IMG/VR virus record: IMGVR_UViG_3300023500_000250
Coordinates: 1 to 39,994 of that record
Length of the DNA stretch: 39,994 bases
Direction: 5' to 3' (one strand)
Source of the DNA: a virus
The first letter of the stretch is position 1. Each line of letters opens with the position of its first letter. Below the pieces are notes generated by a model that saw only the letters and a program-made list of their open reading frames with translations, had not been told where the DNA came from and did not search any database. Made by a program: the position numbers and the translations under genes. Shown piece after piece: positions 31,109-38,610 of the stretch.

Positions 31109-31261
31109 TGCCTTTCTTCTTCGTTCTAAAATCTTCTTAATTTCACTTTTTAAAACTACTTTTTCTTTATCTGTCGCAAAAATCCCGCGAAGTTCAGACC
31201 GGCCAAGTTCGGCGTTTCTTTTACGAAACGCCGCTTGTTTTTCGTTATTTGAAAGTGGCAC
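31103..31261 (-). CDS. small basic phage protein, 52 aa
   Basis: GTG start shared with the upstream stop (TAGTG at 31263-31259). The product begins with PLSNNEKQAAFRKRNAELGR after the initiator and ends ILERRRKAS. The pattern N-x-E-K-Q-x-A-F-R-x-R-x-x-x-L-G is a common opening of small prophage proteins of unknown function. Its TAA lies inside attC-like site B. Confidence 0.7.
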   Translation of the reverse strand: MPLSNNEKQAAFRKRNAELGRSELRGIFATDKEKVVLKSEIKKILERRRKAS

Positions 31262-31482
31262 TACTTAAAATCACTCGGTATAAGCTCTAAAACAGGTTTA
31301 CTACCCATCACTTTGCATCCGTTTCGTGATGCTAATTGAACTGCAAAAGCGGCGGCGTCACCTTCATCTCCTTTAACTTCGTGACCTTCTTCCTGTCTTC
31401 CATTTGCAACAAGTGTTACTTTGTGATATGCCCTAATTTCTTGCATTCTTCTTACTGTTACTGTTACTGTTACTGTTTTCAT
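31261..31482 (-). CDS. hypothetical small protein
   Basis: 73 aa from ATG 31482 with AAAGG upstream; the frame is open to 31521. Starts MKTVTVTVTVRRMQEIRAYH; the TV run comes from four copies of the hexamer ACTGTT (plus strand reading), which cannot shift the frame. A beta strand, an acidic turn and a helix follow. Its stop overlaps the start of the next gene. Family not recognised. Confidence 0.6.
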   Translation of the reverse strand: MKTVTVTVTVRRMQEIRAYHKVTLVANGRQEEGHEVKGDEGDAAAFAVQLASRNGCKVMGSKPVLELIPSDFK

Positions 31483-31495
31483 GTTTTCTACCTTT

Positions 31496-31705
31496 TTAGT
31501 ATTCTGGATAATTTCTAGCAAAAGCTATAACACTTTTATTGAAAGTTTCAATTAAAGATTCGCGTCTTTCCATAGATTGATCGATCATTGCATTAAGATA
31601 TATTTCTTCTTCTCCATTCGCGAAACAAATATGATTCTCATTGTTAGTTAATAATAGTTTTTCTTTTGTTTCGTCTGTTAAAAGTTGTGTAGTGAACTTT
31701 GTCAT
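31496..31705 (-). CDS. hypothetical small protein, first gene after the 31.7 kb promoter
   Basis: 69 aa. ATG 31705 has AAGGA upstream. MTKFTTQLLTDETKEKLLLT and then a beta pair and a helix (DQSMERRESLIETFNKSVIA). It lies directly behind the promoter at 31758-31785. No family recognised. Confidence 0.6.
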   Translation of the reverse strand: MTKFTTQLLTDETKEKLLLTNNENHICFANGEEEIYLNAMIDQSMERRESLIETFNKSVIAFARNYPEY

Positions 31706-31757
31706 TGCTTTAATCCTTTTTTTTGGCTTCGGGGTTATTCCCTAAGTCCATATAAAG

Positions 31758-31785
31758 AGTATACTCTAGTTACGCGTAACCACAA
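31758..31785 (-). promoter_or_regulatory. promoter with a palindrome filling its spacer
   Basis: On the minus strand: TTGTGG (31785-31780), 16-base spacer, TATACT (31763-31758). The perfect palindrome GTTACGCGTAAC (31769-31780) lies between the boxes and AGAGTATACTCT (31756-31767) covers the -10, so a repressor site is likely. The GCGTAAC core also recurs in the array at 36865-37231. Confidence 0.5.
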
Positions 31786-31821
31786 GTATTGATTGCACTA
31801 AATTCAAAATAAAATCGGAAA

Positions 31822-31895
31822 ACTAACAATTAAAACGCACATGTATGTTTTGTTCCGCTGTGCTACACAAAATCCCAGTGATTTTGGCGTTGCTA
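31822..31895. repeat. attC-like site C, degenerate
   Basis: ACTAAC at the left and GCGTTGCTA at the right. AAAACGCAC aligns with AAAATCAC of the reverse strand, and an inner TTTTGT / ACAAAA stem is present. The stop codon of the gene at 31893-31997 lies in the right box. Weaker than sites A and B. Confidence 0.4.
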
Positions 31896-31997
31896 ATTAA
31901 ATCGCCGTTCATACTCAATAGTATTTTTTGTATTCTTATAATGTGAACACTTAACAATCACAGTGCCATCACTATCACCTTTCGATATTTTTATCAT
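31893..31997 (-). CDS. very small protein, 34 aa
   Basis: ATG 31997 to TAG 31893 gives MIKISKGDSDGTVIVKCSHY followed by a basic tail. The plausible beta-strand start and the stop inside attC-like site C support it; no clear ribosome site is seen, so it may be a remnant. Confidence 0.35.
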   Translation of the reverse strand: MIKISKGDSDGTVIVKCSHYKNTKNTIEYERRFN

Positions 31998-32007
31998 TTT
32001 GCTAAAA

Positions 32008-32319
32008 TCATTGTGTTTTTCTCCATGCCTTCATTAAAGCGTCTAAGCCTTTTTGGCCTCGATGCTTTTTAATTATTCGTTTTTGTTCGGCCCACCACGT
32101 AGGGCCGTTTTTTAAAATCATTGCTTTCCACTGCCTTACTTCACACGCAACGCGGTGTTCTTCACTGTTGTCCACTAACTCATAACAAAAGCGAATGCAA
32201 AAATGGACGCAAACCAAACAAAAATAACCACACTGGTAATCATTAATAATCCCGCATCTTCTCGTTGCACTTTGTCTAGTCTGCGTTTTGTCATTTATGA
32301 AATTCTCTGTAATATTCAC
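32008..32319 (-). CDS. Cys-rich hypothetical phage protein
   Basis: 103 aa from GTG 32319. A cysteine-rich segment (CGYFCLVCVHFCIRFCYELV, about residues 30-49) is followed by EEHRVACEVRQWKAM and a basic C-terminal GQKGLDALMKAWRK. The H-R-x-A-C-E-x-R segment and the basic end are features I associate with a small prophage family of unknown function. The first 20 residues overlap the csrA remnant in another frame and may not be native to this gene. Confidence 0.6.
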   Translation of the reverse strand: MNITENFINDKTQTRQSATRRCGIINDYQCGYFCLVCVHFCIRFCYELVDNSEEHRVACEVRQWKAMILKNGPTWWAEQKRIIKKHRGQKGLDALMKAWRKTQ

Positions 32320-32344
32320 CGACTCTTCTTGTTAAAATTAACAT
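32291..32344 (-). pseudogene. csrA: csrA 5' remnant
   Basis: ATG 32344, with TGGAGA at good spacing, encodes MLILTRRVGE, identical to the first ten residues of many CsrA proteins, then leaves the CsrA pattern (YYREFHK) and stops at 32291. Full CsrA has about 60 residues. The start of an RNA-binding regulator gene is thus kept while the rest is lost by deletion or frameshift. It now overlaps the start of the Cys-rich gene. Confidence 0.6.
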
Positions 32345-32501
32345 TGTTATAGTCTCCACTATGTTTAAAAAAGGTTGGTTACTTGCGGCAACCAATCGGC
32401 GCGATCACGATAATTTTTACAAAGGAGGAATTAATCGCTCATGCTGCGGCAGTTATTAGCCCCACTAACCGCTGGGGTGGGTTTACACTATTCTTTTTTG
32501 T

Positions 32502-32843
32502 TCATTCCCATTTGTGCGTCATATCGCTGTAATCAATAACGCCATAATGTCTTTTTTTGTTATGCTCTAATCCAATAATGCGGCAATGACCGGGTAACTT
32601 AACCATCACCATCGCTGATCTAATGGCTTCAATCACGTCCTCCATGCTCAGCATGATTTTTTCATCATCGATGTAATGCTCACTTAAATGATCAACCACA
32701 TCTTGTGCATCTAATAAATAAGGGAATTCATTTAAAGCGAGATAAGCCAGTTCACTTTGAAATGGTACTTTAAGTTGCTCTGCTGCAATGTTTTTAGCCT
32801 CATTTAATACGGCTCTTAATGGGTCTTGTGTTGCGTCGGTCAT
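32502..32843 (-). CDS. hypothetical protein after the primase-helicase gene
   Basis: 113 aa. Acidic and helical (VLNEAKNIAAEQLKVPFQSE, DAQDVVDHLSEHYIDDEKIM), then a short strand region (MVKLPGHCRIIGLEHNKKRH). ATG overlaps the primase stop by 4 bases, so it is made together with the primase. Possibly a replication accessory protein. The 158 bases between it and the csrA remnant hold hairpins (TTGGTT/AACCAA, CCCCA/TGGGG) and no convincing gene. Confidence 0.6.
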   Translation of the reverse strand: MTDATQDPLRAVLNEAKNIAAEQLKVPFQSELAYLALNEFPYLLDAQDVVDHLSEHYIDDEKIMLSMEDVIEAIRSAMVMVKLPGHCRIIGLEHNKKRHYGVIDYSDMTHKWE

Positions 32844-35596
32844 ACGTTTTTTCCTATTGTGTTTTCAAATGTCCAGCACCGAACGCTTCTATTTTGTAAG
32901 CGTGAAGTCACCACTTCATTGCGTAAATATTTAGGTTTTCGACTGGTTTTTAGTTGTTGTCTTAATTCTTTAGGGTCAATCATGGGTAGGCCGTTATCAC
33001 GGCATAGGCTGTGAAAATGTTCTATATTGATTGAAATTAATTTGTCTTTTTGCACGTTATGATTGAGTAAAAACTCAATAGGCTGGGCGTATGGATCGCC
33101 GTTTTCTTTTGCTTTTGTATTGATGTATTCAAACTGGCTCCAAAAACGTCTCACAATTTCATGGTCTTCATTCAGTGTGCTTTGGCACTTTGTGGCCATG
33201 GTTAATAATTCGGCTTTAACTTGGTTTAGGGTGTCTTCGCTTATTTGCGGCAACACGCCTTTTAAACAGTCAGCAAACGCCATCATTTTTGCGTGGTTTT
33301 CAACAATGCGTTGCATTTTTATGTTTGGGTTTTTCTGCAACTCAGCCATGTGTTTTTTTAATTGCCTTGCAAAGTGTTTTAACACTCGGCTGCTTTGTTG
33401 CACCGCGTGCAAATAAAAGCCGCTTAACACTTTAATGGGCAACATGTTTAAACGGTCACTGGCTAATTTACCCGCCGCAGTGTGGTGGCTGGTGTCAAAC
33501 CACACGTGACAAAAGCGCGAAATCATCGCTTCGCTGGCGATAATGCGTGGGTTTTGAATGGCCATTAATGCGCCTTTAAATTTGGGCTTTTTGGTGCTGT
33601 TGTCTTGGCTTTTTATGCCCGTCACACGTCCAAACTCCCCATCAAACAAGTCTTTGTGCTCATCCCAATTAAACTTTTTAGCGTGTTTATCGGCGGCTAT
33701 GTCTTCATTGTCGGTCTCGTTAAACACCACGGGCATGTTGCTTACCTCGGCCATTTTGCGCGTGCGCCCTGCAAGGGTTGACGTAACAGGGTTAAAACTT
33801 TCACCATGCTTGCCCAGTAAATTCCATAAAAAATCAACAAGGTCAGACTTGCCACTGTTCGCCGGGCCAACCAACTCTAAATAAGGGTATGATCGGTAAT
33901 CATCACGCACTTGCTCGGCAAAAAAACTGCCAAACCACCACACCAACGCCACATACCCTTTAATGCCAAAAGCAGTGCTAAAGTCGGCAAGCCAATCGGC
34001 ATTAAAATCTGTGTTTAAAGTTTGTTTAATGTCTACCGTGGTTTTAATACCCGACTTTTTTAGCTGAAAAAACGACTCGGCATTAACTTTTAATAAAGTG
34101 CCCTGCTCTACAGCATATTCATTCATCACATACGTTTTAGTGGCTTTGTCATAGCCAATAAAATCAAGTGTCGTCACTACCTTGGGTTTATAACTAATCC
34201 AAGCGCGATACAGCTTATCCATATCTTTACCGCTGCCCGTAAATAAAGCCCCTGGCGCTTTATGCATGGCCGATTTTTTAAAGTCACCTGCAGCACTTAA
34301 CGTTTTACCCGCAAACGCCAATTGTTGGTCGGGCAGTTGGTTAGAAAACCGAAAGCGAAAAAAGTATTGTCCATCTTCGTCGTTGTCGGGCTGTTGAAAA
34401 TACAAAAACCGCATATCAAACGTAGCAATCTCTGTTATTTTGCAGGCTTGGCCAAAAGCTTGCTCTTTCGCTTCTTTGTTTTCATCATCACTGCGTTTTG
34501 CAATTTCTTCTTTTAAAAATTGATCAGTCAGCATGTCGGGGTTATCAACACCTAAAACAGCCGTCCAATACGCTTTATAATGTTTGTCATAACTCGCTTT
34601 ATCCATGTTAAATCGATAAGTACGGTACTTATAATCAAACAAAAAATAACCAAGTGTTTGGTTAAACCACATTAATTGCGCTTTTATTTTATAACTCGGT
34701 GCCAGTTCCAAATCACCCAAATAGCGATAATGCTGTATGTCTGTTGTGCTTAGTTTTTTAGCCTTGTGCAAATCATTCCAATCTGCTTTTTCTTCACCCT
34801 CAGCGCTAATGGCCGCGCTTACCTTCTCGCCCATATCTCGCAAACGTTGTGCATGTTTTTGCAAACATTTGCGCCCTGTTACATCGTTATCCAATGCCAA
34901 CACCCAAGTAATGCCTTTGTTTAGATAAGGCTTAATCGCATCACTTGGGAAGGTGCCACTACTCATAATAGCCACGGCTTTAATGCCATTTAAGTTAAGC
35001 GCAATAGCGTCTAAAATGCCCTCGCAAAACCAAATTTCGTCATCTTTTTTAATGCGTAAATCGGTGGGCTTCCACCACATGCCTTTAAATGCACCTTTAA
35101 AATTTTTATTGCGCGTCTCAGTAGACCCCTCTTTAGTGATGTTAACGTCTTCAATAAAACGCTCCCACATCACGCTTTTATCACCACTTTTTTCAGTGGT
35201 TAAATAAAACCGAACCGTAGCCGTGCCTTTATCTGCACCGTTGCACCAAAATTTCCCTTGCTCATACCAACCTTTAATTTGGCTAATGTTAAAACCACGA
35301 ATAAGCGACAAATACTTATCGGCTGTGGCATTAGGCTGTTTTTCTGTCGGTGGATATTTTTCAGTTAAAACGACAAAAACCTCCGGAAACAAACTTTTAG
35401 ACGTATCCACAAAACCGCACTTGTTGGTGCGATCACACTGAATTTGCCCGGGGCTATGCGCCCAAGTCCATAACGTTTTTTTGCTGCAATCAGGGCAAAC
35501 GCCAGCGCGTAAAGAACGGCCATCTTTAGACAATTTCATGCCAAACTTTTGCTCAAGTTTGCTAATAATCTGCGGTACTAAATCTTGTCTTTCCAT
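32840..35596 (-). CDS. phage primase-helicase (zinc finger, Toprim, P-loop)
   Basis: 918 aa. A zinc-binding motif with Cys 34, 37, 54 and 60 opens the protein. The Toprim domain follows with WFCEGILDAIAL (Glu 192) and ALDND (Asp 236, 238). A helicase-type P-loop, GPANSGKS, is at 577-584. This is the arrangement of large phage or plasmid primase-helicases such as gp4/alpha-like proteins, and it should start and unwind DNA during lytic replication. No obvious ribosome site precedes ATG 35596. It is the main replication gene of the prophage; no P2 A-type nicking protein is seen in the window. Confidence 0.9.
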   Translation of the reverse strand: MERQDLVPQIISKLEQKFGMKLSKDGRSLRAGVCPDCSKKTLWTWAHSPGQIQCDRTNKCGFVDTSKSLFPEVFVVLTEKYPPTEKQPNATADKYLSLIRGFNISQIKGWYEQGKFWCNGADKGTATVRFYLTTEKSGDKSVMWERFIEDVNITKEGSTETRNKNFKGAFKGMWWKPTDLRIKKDDEIWFCEGILDAIALNLNGIKAVAIMSSGTFPSDAIKPYLNKGITWVLALDNDVTGRKCLQKHAQRLRDMGEKVSAAISAEGEEKADWNDLHKAKKLSTTDIQHYRYLGDLELAPSYKIKAQLMWFNQTLGYFLFDYKYRTYRFNMDKASYDKHYKAYWTAVLGVDNPDMLTDQFLKEEIAKRSDDENKEAKEQAFGQACKITEIATFDMRFLYFQQPDNDEDGQYFFRFRFSNQLPDQQLAFAGKTLSAAGDFKKSAMHKAPGALFTGSGKDMDKLYRAWISYKPKVVTTLDFIGYDKATKTYVMNEYAVEQGTLLKVNAESFFQLKKSGIKTTVDIKQTLNTDFNADWLADFSTAFGIKGYVALVWWFGSFFAEQVRDDYRSYPYLELVGPANSGKSDLVDFLWNLLGKHGESFNPVTSTLAGRTRKMAEVSNMPVVFNETDNEDIAADKHAKKFNWDEHKDLFDGEFGRVTGIKSQDNSTKKPKFKGALMAIQNPRIIASEAMISRFCHVWFDTSHHTAAGKLASDRLNMLPIKVLSGFYLHAVQQSSRVLKHFARQLKKHMAELQKNPNIKMQRIVENHAKMMAFADCLKGVLPQISEDTLNQVKAELLTMATKCQSTLNEDHEIVRRFWSQFEYINTKAKENGDPYAQPIEFLLNHNVQKDKLISINIEHFHSLCRDNGLPMIDPKELRQQLKTSRKPKYLRNEVVTSRLQNRSVRCWTFENTIGKNV

Positions 35597-35681
35597 AATT
35601 ATTTTTATTGTTGAATTTCAGCCGTTTTAGCCATTAATTTGCCCATCGTGCGCAATACCTGTTGCATCTCTTTTACTTTTA

Positions 35682-36077
35682 TTAAAAAAATCTATTTTGG
35701 GTGCGCGATAAACGCAACGATGTACGTTGTGATCGCACAGGTCTGGGTGATCGGGGCGCTCGGCGTAAATCAATATGAGCTGCACTAATGTTAAAAGCTA
35801 AAATGGCACACAAACATTGAGCGAATAAAGAATGTGTTTGGTCAATTTTTATGCTCACTAAATGCACCGCCACTGCTGTGGCCACAATTTCGGCCGCGCT
35901 ATGGCATTTCAACTTATAAGCAATGCTTTCAATTTGGCAACTCACCGTGCCCAGTGACCGAAACACAAGGTTCGCAATCTCTTTGCGGCTATAGCCTTCA
36001 CACAATTTGCATAAAACAATGGCTTCTTTAGGTGATAAAGGCCCCTGCTTTAATAAGGTCACGTGTATTTTTCGCAT
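35682..36077 (-). CDS. LuxR/GerE-type HTH regulator
   Basis: 131 aa. LSPKEAIVLCKLCEGYSRKE, then IANLVFRSLGTVSCQIESIA and YKLKCHSAAEIVATAV (residues 14-66) is a LuxR-type helix-turn-helix. No receiver or ligand domain precedes it. The C-terminal 60 residues include a hydrophobic segment with several Cys and a basic Arg/Pro/Ser tail. TTTAGGTG, the same box as in the late control region, lies just before its start on the opposite strand. It may activate early or late genes; the target is unknown. Confidence 0.75.
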   Translation of the reverse strand: MRKIHVTLLKQGPLSPKEAIVLCKLCEGYSRKEIANLVFRSLGTVSCQIESIAYKLKCHSAAEIVATAVAVHLVSIKIDQTHSLFAQCLCAILAFNISAAHIDLRRAPRSPRPVRSQRTSLRLSRTQNRFF

Positions 36078-36114
36078 GTTTTTAGGTGTTTTAACTGATT
36101 ACGGGGTTAATCAA

Positions 36115-36348
36115 TTATTGCGATACTGTGTCTGTGGAAGCCTTACTTTCGACTATCTCATTGCCTTCGATTTTCCAGCCGTAAAGTGAAGAAAGCCCAG
36201 CATTAAATGCGTTTCTAAAAACATTGGCAGGGTCTATATTCTGTTGCAAAGCCTTATCTATTAGCTTTTGCTTCACTTTGTCGCTATGTCTAAAAGCGAT
36301 AACCGGACGGTTTTTTGATGGTGTTTTTTGGGTGTTTGTGTTCGACAT
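36115..36348 (-). CDS. small basic protein, first early gene opposite the repressor
   Basis: 77 aa from ATG 36348 with AGGAATC upstream; the frame is open to 36411. RPVIAFRHSDKVKQKLIDKA and NVFRNAFNAGLSSLYGWK visible. It occupies the place of Cox/Cro-like regulators, divergent from the CI-like gene across the operators. No clear HTH, but the helical, basic form is compatible with DNA binding. Function inferred from place. Confidence 0.65.
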   Translation of the reverse strand: MSNTNTQKTPSKNRPVIAFRHSDKVKQKLIDKALQQNIDPANVFRNAFNAGLSSLYGWKIEGNEIVESKASTDTVSQ

Positions 36349-36368
36349 GGTTTGATTCCTATATACTC

Positions 36369-36405
36369 TGTTTACAGGGTCTTTAATAATTAACAGTGTA
36401 AACAA
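36369..36405. promoter_or_regulatory. operator region between repressor and early operon
   Basis: Two related sites: TGTTTACAG (36369-36377), and CAGTGTAAACAA (36394-36405), which reads TTGTTTACACTG on the other strand and continues as TGTTAATTA, giving a palindrome like that at 1424-1442. They lie between the divergent starts 36348 and 36420. Confidence 0.65.
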
Positions 36406-36419
36406 TAGCACTTAATATC

Positions 36420-36839
36420 ATGGCAAACAACGTAAAATCAGGTGAAATAATACGCTTAAAGCTTTTTATCGAGCAAAATAACCTTCAACTTATTGATATT
36501 TCTAATAAATTATCCATTACAGAACGATCAATAAAAAATATTATTTATGAAAATTTACCCTTAAGTGGGAAGATTTTGCGCTTATTACACCTACATTATG
36601 GGTTATCAATGGATTGGATTGTGTCAGGAACAGGCAGAATGATGATATTTGAGGATGAAATAAATGAAGAACAAGCAATATATGAAGTGAATAACAATGA
36701 TCGAGCAACACGCATAAAAGCATTTATTGATGATTACATGAGTTATGCCACCGAAGATGAAAAAGCATGGCTAGAAATTGAACTTGAAATAAAAATCAGA
36801 CAATACCGCTCATTTAAAGAAGATTATTCACTTAAATAA
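36420..36839 (+). CDS. CI-like phage repressor, HTH
   Basis: 139 aa. N-terminal HTH about residues 20-60 (LQLIDISNKLSITERSIKNI), followed by LRLLHLHYGLSMDWIVSGTG, a sequence typical of CI repressors of P2/HP1-like and related prophages. The C-terminus is a short acidic helical region with no peptidase domain, so cleavage by RecA-stimulated autoproteolysis is unlikely and antirepression is the more likely route of induction. No Shine-Dalgarno sequence is visible before the ATG, so it may be leaderless. Confidence 0.85.
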   Translation: MANNVKSGEIIRLKLFIEQNNLQLIDISNKLSITERSIKNIIYENLPLSGKILRLLHLHYGLSMDWIVSGTGRMMIFEDEINEEQAIYEVNNNDRATRIKAFIDDYMSYATEDEKAWLEIELEIKIRQYRSFKEDYSLK

Positions 36840-36864
36840 ACAGCTTAAAAAACATAAAACCTTG

Positions 36865-37231
36865 GAATGGGTTCCGGAACAGCGTAACTTTTGTAATCAT
36901 TAAACTGGTTTTTTATAAATAACTTGTTAAATCAATGATTTAACTGAGTTTTTAAGCATATGAAAAAGTGTAACTTTTATGTAACCAAGCGTAATCAAGT
37001 AAATGCTAATATTCTCTGAAAGCTTTCTTTAATAAGGCTCTTAGCGTTTTTTAAAGGTGTAACTTAAAAGTAATAAAAAAGTAACTAAAAAGCGTAATGT
37101 GATTACGCTAAAGTTACGCATAAGTTACACTTTTGAAAACAGTAAAAACACTTATAACCTATTGATAAATATAATAAATTTTCAATAAATAAAAATAGGT
37201 TACATAAGTTACACTTTTCCGGAACCCATTC
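36865..37231. repeat. repeat array with inverted ends, between repressor and integrase
   Basis: GAATGGGTTCCGGAA (36865-36879) and its exact reverse complement (37217-37231) bound 337 bases containing at least nine copies of AGYGTAAC(T/C)-like sequences: for example 36881, 36967, 36988, 37057, and inverted at 37111, 37122 and 37206, plus the palindrome AGCGTAATgtgATTACGCT (37091-37109). Left copies point one way, right copies the other. No gene is convincing in this 450-base gap (36840-37290). Confidence 0.8.
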
Positions 37232-37290
37232 TAAGTTTTGACTTTTTTCAACCAAACTACCTAACGCTATACATACAAAAGGAGTTCTAA

Positions 37291-38307
37291 GTGACTGTAA
37301 AGAAACAACAAAATGGCAAATGGCTGTGTCAAATCGATAGAAAAAACATGCAGCGTGTTAGAAAAAGTTTTGACACTCAAATAGAGGCCGAAATATTCGA
37401 GCGAGAAACATTTGCCAACAATCGTATTAAGAAATTACAAAACACTGACCCTAGACATTTATCAGAGCTTATTTCGCTTTGGTACAAATATCATGGCATT
37501 AATTTAGCCGATGGTGAAAAAATGAGAAATAGGCTTAATGATGTATCAAAGGCACTCAATAACCCTAAAGCCAGCTCGATCACCCCCGAACAGTTTGTAA
37601 ATTATCGAGCCAACAGAATAAGCAAAGGCTTAAACTCAAAAACATTCAACAATCATCATGGCTATTTATCTGCAATGTATAACAAACTCAGAAAGTTAAA
37701 AGTCATTGATTACAATAACCCAGTGGGTGACATAGACTTTATAAAGATCCAGCAACGCATGTTGTCTTATCTATCAATCAATCAAATAAACACACTGTTA
37801 AACAGCATACAACAAGGCTGTGACAACAAATCCACATGGTTCGTCACTCAAATATGCTTAAGAACGGGGGCAAGATGGGGAGAGGCCGAACAGCTAAAAA
37901 GAAAACAAATTCACAACAACTCCGTCACGTTTGAATTCACAAAATCAAAAAAAATAAGAACCGTTCCATTAGATGAAGACTTTTTAAAACAACTAAAAAT
38001 ATTCATGGGCAATAAAACTCCCGAACAAAGAATATTTACAAACTGCATTGGAGCCTTTAGAAGAGCAGTCATAAGAGCAAAAATAGAATTACCAAAAGGC
38101 CAAAACACCCACATCTTAAGGCATTCATTCGCCAGCCATTTCATGATGAATGGCGGCAACATACTCACGCTACAAATAATATTAGGCCATTCCGACATCA
38201 GACAAACAATGAAATACGCGCACTTGGCACCCGATCACTTACTAGATGCTTTAATATTAAATCCAGTCGCCAGTTCGATTCCAAAACAAGGAACTAAACC
38301 CAAATAA
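37291..38307 (+). CDS. int: tyrosine recombinase integrase, P2-type
   Basis: 338 aa, GTG start with AAAGGAG at good spacing. N-terminal arm-binding region, then a SAM-like core-binding domain (about 50-150) and a catalytic domain with Arg 195 (TGARWGEA), His 274 and Arg 277 (HILRH), His 300 (LGHSD) and nucleophile Tyr 309 (MKYAHL). All five key residues are present, so it should be active. It inserts and, with an excisionase, removes the prophage at the att core 125 bases downstream. Confidence 0.93.
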   Translation: MTVKKQQNGKWLCQIDRKNMQRVRKSFDTQIEAEIFERETFANNRIKKLQNTDPRHLSELISLWYKYHGINLADGEKMRNRLNDVSKALNNPKASSITPEQFVNYRANRISKGLNSKTFNNHHGYLSAMYNKLRKLKVIDYNNPVGDIDFIKIQQRMLSYLSINQINTLLNSIQQGCDNKSTWFVTQICLRTGARWGEAEQLKRKQIHNNSVTFEFTKSKKIRTVPLDEDFLKQLKIFMGNKTPEQRIFTNCIGAFRRAVIRAKIELPKGQNTHILRHSFASHFMMNGGNILTLQIILGHSDIRQTMKYAHLAPDHLLDALILNPVASSIPKQGTKPK

Positions 38308-38311
38308 CGAA

Positions 38312-38359
38312 GGCGGTAAATTGGCGGTAAAAACCGCCACAAACCGCCAACAACCGCCA
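38312..38359. repeat. five GGCGGT/ACCGCC boxes at one-turn spacing, probable integrase arm sites
   Basis: GGCGGTA at 38312 and 38323, then ACCGCCA at 38333, 38343 and 38353. Spacing of 10-11 bases puts all on one face of the helix. TGGCGGT and ACCGCCA form a palindrome around AAAA. The array lies between int and the att core, where arm-type sites are expected. Confidence 0.6.
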
Positions 38360-38431
38360 CTCATCAAACCCAATAAAAGCACAAAACGACCATACAGAGC
38401 CATCTACGAAAAAACAAACAAATAAGCAGAG

Positions 38432-38456
38432 TTTTCGATTCCCCCCGTCTCCACCA
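38432..38456 (+). other. att core: 3' end of a tmRNA- or tRNA-like gene
   Basis: TTTTCGATTCCCCCCGTCTC followed by CACCA reads as T-loop, 3' T-stem (CCCCC), 3' acceptor strand (CGTCTCC), discriminator A and CCA. Only this 3' part is present, so the gene is displaced; the intact copy should be at the other prophage end, left of the window. ssrA is likelier given the neighbouring AlpA/P4-type island, but tRNA-Ser is possible. Confidence 0.65.
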
Positions 38457-38492
38457 CAACAAGGTTCATCAAGAACCATTAAAGACCTTTAG

Positions 38493-38525
38493 ACCCTTTA
38501 AAAACAAGGATCTAAGGGTTTTTTT
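38493..38525 (+). terminator. terminator of the interrupted RNA gene
   Basis: ACCCTT (38493-38498) and AAGGGT (38514-38519) followed by a T-run to 38525. It lies 37 bases after the CCA end, as expected for the original RNA gene. Confidence 0.65.
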
Positions 38526-38568
38526 ATGCCTATAGCATCCATTACAGTCTAATAAAAACCAGCTTGTT

Positions 38569-38608
38569 AAGCAGTACCATTAAGTTAACCCGACTACTGG
38601 TACTGCTT
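38569..38608. promoter_or_regulatory. inverted repeat before the second integrase, possible operator
   Basis: AAGCAGTACC and GGTACTGCTT are perfect 10-base arms 20 bases apart, ending 2 bases before the start codon at 38611. Likely an operator or autoregulatory site of the second element. Confidence 0.45.
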
Positions 38609-38610
38609 AT

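Noticed and set aside
31453-31476. ACTGTT hexamer repeat as a phase-variation tract
   Set aside because: A six-base unit keeps the frame, and only four copies are present.
32441-32539. Plus-strand 32-aa frame behind AAAGGAGG
   Set aside because: Spacing from the ribosome-like sequence to the ATG is too long and the frame runs antisense into the gene at 32502.
35605-35667. Minus-strand 20-aa frame before the primase gene
   Set aside because: The purine run touches the ATG with no spacing and the peptide is too short; it could be a coupling leader, but the sequence does not decide it.
36960-37019. 19-aa plus-strand frame in the repeat array
   Set aside because: No ribosome site, and the codons are made of the AGTGTAAC repeats.
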